DNA of 64,000 nucleotides from Arenibacter troitsensis (GTDB taxonomy: Bacteria; Bacteroidota; Bacteroidia; Flavobacteriales; Flavobacteriaceae): NCBI RefSeq assembly GCF_900177645.1, contig NZ_FXAO01000006.1, forward strand, positions 124,001-188,000, in the 5' to 3' direction. Shown piece by piece: positions 58,017 through 64,000 of this stretch. A program made the translations under genes and the position numbers. Each line of letters begins with the position of its first letter. The first letter of the stretch is position 1. Below the pieces are notes generated by a model that made no database searches, was not told the DNA's origin, and saw nothing but the letters and a program-made list of their open reading frames with translations.

Positions 58017-58281
58017 ATTTGGTCTATTTTGACCCAAAAGCCATACTCAAGTAAAGTGTTTATCTTAAGTATTGAATAAAAGTCCGTTTAAATACATAAG
58101 TACCTATAGGGGAATTACCAATTGCCGTTTACAAGAATTGAGTAAGCTTCACAAAGATTTTCACCTTTTTGGCCAGGCTGTTTTTTGGCTAATTACGCAG
58201 CTAATTTTTCAAGATCAGGATTAGAACTCTTCCGTATTTACGGCCAAGCATAAATGAACCATTAAATCGGGGTGCACGGCC

Positions 58282-59565
58282 TTATTCCAAAATAGTATGA
58301 TAAATATCCGAACCAATGAAATTGGCAGACTCACCTAAATGGCGTTGGATCCTGATAACTTCGTTCCACTTGACCATTCTTTCACTTCTTGCAAATGACC
58401 CAACCTTCAATTGTCCTGAATTGGTGGCCACAGCCAAATGGGCAATAAATGCGTCTTCTGTTTCCCCTGATCTTGCAGATATAACAGGAAGCCATCCTGC
58501 CCTTTGCGTCAAACGAACTGCTTCGATCGTCTCTGTTACCGTTCCAATTTGATTGAGTTTAATTAATACTGAATTTGCCAGGTCATGTTCAATACCATAT
58601 TCAATACGGGTTATATTGGTAGTAAACAGGTCGTCCCCTATTATCTGAACCTTGGTGCCCATCTCCGTTTTAAAACGTTTCCAATTAGCTATATCGGTAT
58701 CTGCAAAAGGATCCTCTATAGAGATTATTGGATATTTTTCACACCACGATTTCATAAGGTCGTAAAATTCGTCAGGGGTGTATATCTTTTTATCTAAAGG
58801 TAAACTATAGTGGGTACCATCATATAAATCGCTTGCAGCGATGTCCAATGAAATAGCCACATCCTCTCCGGGTACATAACCTGCCATTTGTATGGCTTCC
58901 AAAAATACTTCAAAGGGTTCTTCATTTGTCCTATAGTCTGGCCACCACCCCCCTTCGTCAGCAATACCTAATCTTTTCCCTCTAGCCTTCATTACTTCAC
59001 CGGCGGCATGATATACATTATGGGTTATTTCAAGTGACTCTTCATAACTTTTTGCCCCGATTGCGATTACCAGAAAATCCTGAATATCATTAGCCCAGTC
59101 GGCATGCGCTCCTCCTCCTAGAATTTGGATCTCATTGAGAGGAATTAAATTTCCTTTTCCATCACCTAAATATTCATACAAAGGAACTCCTTTTGCATTT
59201 GCCCCAGCATTTGCTACTGCCATAGATACCCCAAGAATGGCATTGGCACCCAAACGCGATTTGTTTTCGGTACCGTCCAGTGTTATCATTTTCTGGTCAA
59301 TACCTCTTTGATCAAACACCGAGTCCCCAACTAAAACAGAAGCGATTTCTGCCTTCACGTGAGATATTGCTTTAAACACAGATTTCCCCCTGAATTTATT
59401 CTTATCATGGTCCCTTAGTTCAAGTGCTTCAAATTGACCGGTAGAGGCTCCTGAGGGAACCAATCCATAACCCTTTATACCATTTTCCAAAGTGACTTCA
59501 ACCTCTAGAGTGGGATATCCCCTTGAATCATATATTTGATAGGCATCAATTTGCTTTATATTCAT
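58282..59565 (-). CDS. Enolase paralogue with altered phosphate-binding residue
   Basis: A 427-residue enolase-family protein. Conserved relative to yeast enolase are the mobile-loop Ser in PSGASTG, H154, general-acid/base E204 (DEGG), metal ligands D241, E284 and D311, catalytic K336 (LIKLNQIG), R365, S366 and K387. Two positions differ: yeast H373, which contacts the phosphate, is A364 (SARSGETED instead of SHRSGETED), and yeast E168 is D163. It is the last gene of the minus-strand catabolic operon, 14 bases after the APH-fold kinase gene. It may be a PEP-forming enolase with weakened phosphate binding or a dehydratase for another acid. It is unlikely to be the housekeeping copy. Confidence 0.85.
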   Translation of the reverse strand: MNIKQIDAYQIYDSRGYPTLEVEVTLENGIKGYGLVPSGASTGQFEALELRDHDKNKFRGKSVFKAISHVKAEIASVLVGDSVFDQRGIDQKMITLDGTENKSRLGANAILGVSMAVANAGANAKGVPLYEYLGDGKGNLIPLNEIQILGGGAHADWANDIQDFLVIAIGAKSYEESLEITHNVYHAAGEVMKARGKRLGIADEGGWWPDYRTNEEPFEVFLEAIQMAGYVPGEDVAISLDIAASDLYDGTHYSLPLDKKIYTPDEFYDLMKSWCEKYPIISIEDPFADTDIANWKRFKTEMGTKVQIIGDDLFTTNITRIEYGIEHDLANSVLIKLNQIGTVTETIEAVRLTQRAGWLPVISARSGETEDAFIAHLAVATNSGQLKVGSFARSERMVKWNEVIRIQRHLGESANFIGSDIYHTILE

Positions 59566-59579
59566 AATTTTTTTTGTTT

Positions 59580-60575
59580 TTAATTAAATCCTTTTATTGC
59601 TTCCAGCCATCTGGCAACCAAAGTTTCAAAGTGACGTGTACCATTACTTAATTCTTGGTACACAAACTTTCTCAATTTTTGTTGTTTTTCCACATTTAGA
59701 TATTCTACTGGAGACTTACCATCAACCCGTGCCATCATAAGTAGCAATAGCAAGTGAACCATTAAATGTTCAAATTCTCGATCATAAATATTACCGGAAT
59801 GTAGTTGGTAGGCTTTCAATGCGGTTTTTGAAAGCTCCACGAATTCTTCCCCTTTATCCGGTGCATACAAAGCTTTCAGAATAAAATGGTTCAAAAAGAA
59901 AGCTACATCAAAAATTGGGTCTCCATACCAAGCCACTTCACAATCAAGTAAAACGACTCGTTCAGGGCTTACCAATATATTCTTGGGGCTAAAATCACCG
60001 TGTACAAGACATTTTTTCACAGCTGCCAAACGCTTGGCTTCATCATAAAAGTAATCTTTCAATTCCGGATGAAGTTCGGCTGTTTTAATTAAATAGGGCT
60101 CTATACGCAACTCACTAAAATTGTTCAAGGTATCAAAATCCCGTTCCACAATAGGGTCTCCAGCAGATTTACTATGGATTGTGCCCATGATACCACCGGC
60201 TATTTTAGCATACTCCAAATCGATCTGTTTTTTTAACAGCCGATCTTTCCAGTTTTCCAAACCGTTTTCAAGCATTTCCATGCAAAAAAAACAGTGATCA
60301 TGATTAGTATATAAAATATTAGGGACCGCTTCTGGCAAAAAATCAGCTACATATTTTATATATTTTTGCTCAATACGGTTACGATTTACATCAGCGAACC
60401 ATTCATCTTTAACTTTTAATTTTGCTAACGCTCGTTTGAGTACGAATTTTTTGTCCCCATTATCAATTAGCAATATTTCACAAGAAACTCCTCCACTCAA
60501 ACTCTTTACTTTAACCGACGAAGAATTAAGAAATTTTTCCTCGATTAAGAAATCAATAAGTTCATTTTGGTTCAT
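59580..60575 (-). CDS. APH-fold small-molecule kinase (phosphotransferase family)
   Basis: A 331-residue kinase of the aminoglycoside phosphotransferase/choline kinase superfamily (PF01636). Nucleotide-binding Lys is in FVLKRA (about K47), the catalytic loop is VHGDFSPKNIL (D194, N199), and the Mg-binding motif is LLDCEVAWYGDP (D211, D219). Family members phosphorylate hydroxyls of small molecules such as choline, homoserine, methylthioribose and aminoglycosides. In this operon, between FAH-hydrolase and enolase-like genes, a sugar-acid or glycerate substrate is a natural guess. It is not an obvious resistance gene. Cytoplasmic. Confidence 0.85.
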   Translation of the reverse strand: MNQNELIDFLIEEKFLNSSSVKVKSLSGGVSCEILLIDNGDKKFVLKRALAKLKVKDEWFADVNRNRIEQKYIKYVADFLPEAVPNILYTNHDHCFFCMEMLENGLENWKDRLLKKQIDLEYAKIAGGIMGTIHSKSAGDPIVERDFDTLNNFSELRIEPYLIKTAELHPELKDYFYDEAKRLAAVKKCLVHGDFSPKNILVSPERVVLLDCEVAWYGDPIFDVAFFLNHFILKALYAPDKGEEFVELSKTALKAYQLHSGNIYDREFEHLMVHLLLLLMMARVDGKSPVEYLNVEKQQKLRKFVYQELSNGTRHFETLVARWLEAIKGFN

Positions 60576-60633
60576 ATATTTTTCAATAGGACGAAGTTTA
60601 TATCTCTATGCTCGTTTTTACAGAAAGGAATTA

Positions 60634-61479
60634 TTATACAAACAACTGTTTTTGACGACCTAAATGCTCTATTGTCAGCTCCACTTCATCACCTGGACGA
60701 AGATAAACTGCCGGTGTTTTTCCAAAACCTACACCTGGGGGCGTACCAGTGGTTATTATATCTCCAGCCTCCAATTGCATAAACTGTGAAATATAGTGTA
60801 TTAAAAATGAAGGTTTGAATATCATGGTCTTGGTGTTTCCATTTTGCATTTCTTCACCATTTACCGTCAAGTTCATCTTGAGGTTCAAAACATCTGGAAT
60901 AGCGTCCGGCGTCACCAAATAAGGCCCAACGGGACTAAAACCAGGACAGGATTTACCCTTGACCCACTGCCCTCCTCTTTCGACCTGAAATTCCCTTTCG
61001 GACACATCGTGCATAATACAATAGCCCCCAATGGCCTGTAAAGCCTCTTCTTCATTATTGGAATACACTAAGTCTTTTTTCAACACTATCGCCAATTCCA
61101 CTTCCCAATCGGTTTTTTGACTACGTTTAGGAATGGATACGTCATCATATGGACCACAAAGCGTGTTCGTAGCCTTCATAAACAAGACTGGCTCGGTTGG
61201 TATCTCCATTCCAGCTTCTATAGCGTGGTCCGTATAGTTCAGCCCAACACAGAGAATCATATTAGGCCTAGAAACACAAGCCCCCCAACGTATATTACTA
61301 GGTACTTCGGGAAATACAGTATTTCCATCGTCTAACAATTTCTGTAATTCCTGTAATCCATTATTGCTAAAAAAGTCTTTGTTCCAGTCATCAAAATGTG
61401 CAGAACAATCCTTTCTTACCCCGTCGATCAAAACCCCAGGCTTTTCATTATTTTTTTCTCCAAATCTTACTAAGCGCAT
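60634..61479 (-). CDS. Fumarylacetoacetate hydrolase family (2,4-diketo acid hydrolase-like)
   Basis: A 281-residue FAH-fold enzyme, full length for the group that includes 2,4-diketo-3-deoxy-L-fuconate/rhamnonate hydrolases. Metal-binding acids lie in TDWEVELAIVL. Other blocks are ILCVGLNYTDHA, CPGFSPVGPYLV and ITTGTPPGVGFG. Those enzymes split C-C bonds of diketo acids to give pyruvate plus a hydroxy acid. Here it follows an SDR with a 17-base gap, the same SDR/FAH pairing as in the non-phosphorylated fucose and rhamnose routes. Other FAH activities (decarboxylase, ureidoglycolate-type) are possible. Confidence 0.87.
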   Translation of the reverse strand: MRLVRFGEKNNEKPGVLIDGVRKDCSAHFDDWNKDFFSNNGLQELQKLLDDGNTVFPEVPSNIRWGACVSRPNMILCVGLNYTDHAIEAGMEIPTEPVLFMKATNTLCGPYDDVSIPKRSQKTDWEVELAIVLKKDLVYSNNEEEALQAIGGYCIMHDVSEREFQVERGGQWVKGKSCPGFSPVGPYLVTPDAIPDVLNLKMNLTVNGEEMQNGNTKTMIFKPSFLIHYISQFMQLEAGDIITTGTPPGVGFGKTPAVYLRPGDEVELTIEHLGRQKQLFV

Positions 61480-61496
61480 TCCTGTATTATTTAAAA

Positions 61497-62273
61497 TTAC
61501 GTATTAAGAGTTACAAACCCCCCATCAATTGGGTAATTGCTTCCTGTTATAAACGAGGCTTCATCACTACAAAGGTAAAGTACCAAAGTTGCAATCTCCA
61601 TGGGACTGCCCATCCGCCCTATTGGTTGGGTCTTTGATAATTTCTCAAACATTTCTGCCTCCTCGCCGGGATAGTGTTTTTTTAAATACCCATCAACAAA
61701 GGGCGTGTGTACCCTACCAGGCGCGATGCAATTGCAACGAATGTTATCTTTAACAAAATCTCTAGCTATAGAGTATGTCATTGTTGTAACCGCACCTTTG
61801 CTCATGGAATAAACGAAGCGGTCCGGTAATCCAATGACAGAAGCAGCTGAAGCCATGTTGATAATGACACCTCCTCCAGTATTTTTCATTGGAGGAATAC
61901 ATGCATGTACGCAGTTATAAACCCCATTAATATTCACTCCTATAATTCTATTAAAATCTTCCTCAGAAGTGTTTTCCGCCGTTCCTATGTGTGCTATGCC
62001 TGCATTGTTGATCAATATATCTAATTTGCCTTCCTTCTCATAAATACCTTGGATTAAACCTTTGACCTGTTTTTGGTCAGATACATCGCATTTCAAAAAA
62101 TGGGCCTGATACCCATTTTCACTTATTGTTGAAGCCGTTTTTTTTCCGGCATCATCATTTACATCCAAAATGTAGACAACAGCTCCCTTTTCGGACAATT
62201 TTTCAGAAATAGCTTTTCCTATTCCATCCCCGCCCCCGGTCACTACAGCAATTCTTTGTTTTAAACTGAACAT
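61497..62273 (-). CDS. SDR oxidoreductase, possible 2-keto-3-deoxy sugar acid dehydrogenase
   Basis: A 258-residue classical SDR. The cofactor motif is VVTGGGDGIGKA, an Asp follows the second strand (ILDVN, NAD preference), then NNAG, catalytic Ser in NMASAAS, and YSMSKGA (Tyr/Lys). C-terminal block GSNYPIDGG. Placed between a lactonase gene and an FAH hydrolase gene, the best-supported role is oxidation of a 2-keto-3-deoxy aldonate at C4 to a diketo acid for the hydrolase, as in L-fucose and L-rhamnose pathway II. The other option is C1 oxidation of the sugar itself. Its own gap of 68 bases separates it from the lactonase. Confidence 0.83.
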   Translation of the reverse strand: MFSLKQRIAVVTGGGDGIGKAISEKLSEKGAVVYILDVNDDAGKKTASTISENGYQAHFLKCDVSDQKQVKGLIQGIYEKEGKLDILINNAGIAHIGTAENTSEEDFNRIIGVNINGVYNCVHACIPPMKNTGGGVIINMASAASVIGLPDRFVYSMSKGAVTTMTYSIARDFVKDNIRCNCIAPGRVHTPFVDGYLKKHYPGEEAEMFEKLSKTQPIGRMGSPMEIATLVLYLCSDEASFITGSNYPIDGGFVTLNT

Positions 62274-62341
62274 TATATTTTCTATTTAAAGTTTTAATTC
62301 TAAAAAATCCTAGGTACAAATTTGATACTTAGAGATTCATG

Positions 62342-63403
62342 CTAAAAATGTACACATACTGGTGTTCCGCATTCCAAGACAGATTTAATGTTCTTAGTCG
62401 GCAATCCACTTTTATCATCCACCTCAAATGAAACCAAGGTATCTGATTCTTGATTTGCGCATACCAACCATTTCCCAGTGGAATCAAAATTGAAATCCCT
62501 AGGCTCCTTCCCATTTGTATCAAATCTGGTTTCAAAAGTCAGTAATCCAGTAGATTTATTTATGGAAAAGACAGCAATACTATTATGGGTTCTATTAGAG
62601 ATATAAAGAGCATTATTGGAGGGATGCATCCGGATAGCCGAAGCTGACGGTACCCCCAAAAAATCTTCAGGTAGGGTTGTTTGATCATCCATTAGTGTCA
62701 GCATCCCTGTTTCTTGGTTTTGCTCGTAGGTAAGAACATGGGCATTCAATTCACAGATAACATATATTTTGGAGCCATATTTTCCAAAAACCATATGTCT
62801 AGGCCCATAACCCAGAGGAACTCTAATCCCCGTTACATCCGTAAATTTACCTGTGAGGTTTTTAGTATCGTGCAACCATATTTTATCACTTCCCAAATCA
62901 CAGACATAAAGCCATTTACCATTAGGGGAAATTTCAGCGCAATGGGCATGGGATTTTTCCTGTCGCTCTTTATTTGGCCCATAACCGTGATACTGATAGA
63001 CATATTCGGCAGGTGACAACATACCCTCCCTTATACTATGAACCGAAAGCTTACCATCTATATAGGAGGCAACGAAAACCTTATCAATTACTTCACTAAC
63101 ACTCAAATGACAGGTAGCCGCACCGTGGGTGCTTTGCGATGACAAGGGCCACAAGGATTCATCATTTTGTATGGCAAAGGATAATACATTCCCCGGATCG
63201 TAATATTCATCGGAAGCCACAAGCAATATTCTTTCGCCGTATTTGGCCAAATAGGTTGCGTTCACTATATCTTTGAAACCTCTTTTTTTAGATAGTACCC
63301 CAGTATTATTATTTAGGGAGCACAAACTTAAACCATCTTTTGTTCTTGCCGGGAAATACCCTCCCTGCTTTGAATATGACCCTACATAGAATAATTGTTC
63401 CAT
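62342..63403 (-). CDS. Lactonase, 7-bladed propeller (PF10282), second copy
   Basis: A 353-residue beta-propeller lactonase paralogous to that at 21795-22850: FYVGSYSKQGGY at the start, then HAHCAEISPNGKWLYVCDLGSDKIW, GYGPRHMVFGKYGSKIYVICELNAH, ASAIRMHPSNNALYISNR and FNFDSTGKWLVCANQESD. It would open an aldonolactone in the cytoplasm (no signal peptide). It lies in the operon between the mannonate dehydratase and the SDR. The N-terminal third is less conserved with the other copy, so a different lactone is possible. Confidence 0.83.
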   Translation of the reverse strand: MEQLFYVGSYSKQGGYFPARTKDGLSLCSLNNNTGVLSKKRGFKDIVNATYLAKYGERILLVASDEYYDPGNVLSFAIQNDESLWPLSSQSTHGAATCHLSVSEVIDKVFVASYIDGKLSVHSIREGMLSPAEYVYQYHGYGPNKERQEKSHAHCAEISPNGKWLYVCDLGSDKIWLHDTKNLTGKFTDVTGIRVPLGYGPRHMVFGKYGSKIYVICELNAHVLTYEQNQETGMLTLMDDQTTLPEDFLGVPSASAIRMHPSNNALYISNRTHNSIAVFSINKSTGLLTFETRFDTNGKEPRDFNFDSTGKWLVCANQESDTLVSFEVDDKSGLPTKNIKSVLECGTPVCVHF

Positions 63404-63571
63404 AGTCAGTCTAATTTTATTAAATCCACTAAATAATTCATTTGTCCATTTTTTTTAGGATGACCTTGAATATAGCACTCACACATCTGCATTTGTCTCA
63501 TCATAAATTCTTACAACCTTATTTTGGCCAGAAAATCTAGCCGGGTTCTATACAAAATGAATGATTAGGTA

Positions 63572-64000
63572 TTATTTTCCAGAACCCACCAATGCCTTTA
63601 AATACCCCATAGCAAAAGCCATACCTACATCCCAAGGGGCTTTACTGGTTACCTGGGGGGCATGATCAGGAATAAGCACGCCCTCAAAGTTATTCTCCTT
63701 CAGAATTCCAATTATCCTCTCCATATCTATATCACCATCATCAATAAATGACTCTTTATAATCAGGTACCTTTCCTTTTATATTTCTAATGTGTATATAC
63801 CCTATTTTATTGTTTTTAGCAAAATACTCCAACGCCTCGTAAACGTCCGAATCAACCATTTCAGCTATGGTTCCCAAACATAATTCCATTACATGGTTTG
63901 GACTATTATTAAACTTCATCACTTCTTTGTAATGATCTGGATGAAACCCCAATCTTGGTTGTTTACGAACTTCTTTTAGTGGTGGGTCATCTGGATGCAC
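63572..64000 (-). CDS. uxuA: Mannonate dehydratase (UxuA family), second copy, partial
   Basis: The C-terminal 142 residues only; the gene runs off the right edge of the window and its start is not seen. It shares with the copy at 19449-20510 HPDDPP, the conserved Cys in LCLGTIAEM, HIRNIKGKVPDYKE, DDGDIDM, IPDHAPQV and GMAFAMGYLKA, with roughly 60% identity judged by eye over this part. It would supply a 2-keto-3-deoxy aldonate to the SDR and FAH-family enzymes encoded downstream in the same direction. It is the first visible gene of the right-hand operon. Confidence 0.85.
   Translation of the reverse strand: MHPDDPPLKEVRKQPRLGFHPDHYKEVMKFNNSPNHVMELCLGTIAEMVDSDVYEALEYFAKNNKIGYIHIRNIKGKVPDYKESFIDDGDIDMERIIGILKENNFEGVLIPDHAPQVTSKAPWDVGMAFAMGYLKALVGSGK

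Noticed and set aside
59580-60575. Aminoglycoside resistance gene
   Set aside because: It has the APH fold but lies inside a catabolic operon and is not close to any resistance subgroup I recognise.

Overview
The window looks like a chromosomal segment of a marine flavobacterium (Bacteroidota). It is AT-rich, has two SusC/SusD glycan-uptake pairs, a hybrid two-component sensor, Bacteroides-type mobilization genes, and a cytochrome P450/ferredoxin module of the kind known from algal-polysaccharide degraders such as Zobellia and Formosa. I see no rRNA, tRNA or CRISPR array.

Layout. 1-1164: decayed genes, including a recognisable C-terminal sulfatase remnant. 1679-5767: a hybrid two-component regulator (HTCS). 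5885-8867: a decayed mobilizable element with an intact BfmA/BtgA-like mobilization gene, two small helix-turn-helix genes and a tyrosine-recombinase pseudogene. 8887-13617 (minus strand): P450, [2Fe-2S] ferredoxin, ferredoxin reductase, zinc alcohol dehydrogenase and esterase, with a divergent AraC regulator at 13845. This matches the oxidative demethylation and formaldehyde-detoxification set known for 6-O-methyl-galactose. 15189-36497 (minus strand): a long polysaccharide-utilization locus. In transcription order it is SusC, SusD, GH38, cupin, RraA-like, MFS sugar porter, cupin, SDR, signal-less solute-binding protein, enoyl-CoA hydratase, lactonase, CoA-transferase, mannonate dehydratase, GH38, GH76-like. 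Its LacI regulator follows at 36694. Near-identical palindromes (ACTAAA-TCGG-TTTAGT type) lie upstream of SusC, of the CoA-transferase and of lacI.

38897-47382 (plus): a second SusC/SusD pair plus a very large FG-GAP/UnbV lipoprotein. 47582-50075 (minus): a propeller-like lipoprotein and a sterol-desaturase family protein. 50926-58016 (plus): a four-gene cluster of PSCyt1/DUF1549/LamG/DUF1553, DUF1501, DUF2231-cytochrome-LRR and a 6-bladed propeller. 58282-64000 (minus): an apparent catabolic operon that runs off the window edge, in the order mannonate dehydratase, lactonase, SDR, FAH-family hydrolase, APH-fold kinase, enolase paralogue.

How the genes may work together (inference). GH38/GH76-type enzymes release alpha-mannose-like sugars, which are imported and oxidised without phosphorylation (SDR, lactonase, mannonate dehydratase) to a 2-keto-3-deoxy sugar acid. 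The right-hand operon could then oxidise and hydrolyse this to pyruvate plus glycerate, and the kinase and enolase-like enzyme could feed glycerate to PEP. The gene order follows that reaction order closely. However, the enolase paralogue lacks the phosphate-contacting histidine, so it may instead act on a different substrate. This route, and the CoA-transferase/hydratase/binding-protein trio in the left operon, are the best candidates for undescribed biochemistry here.
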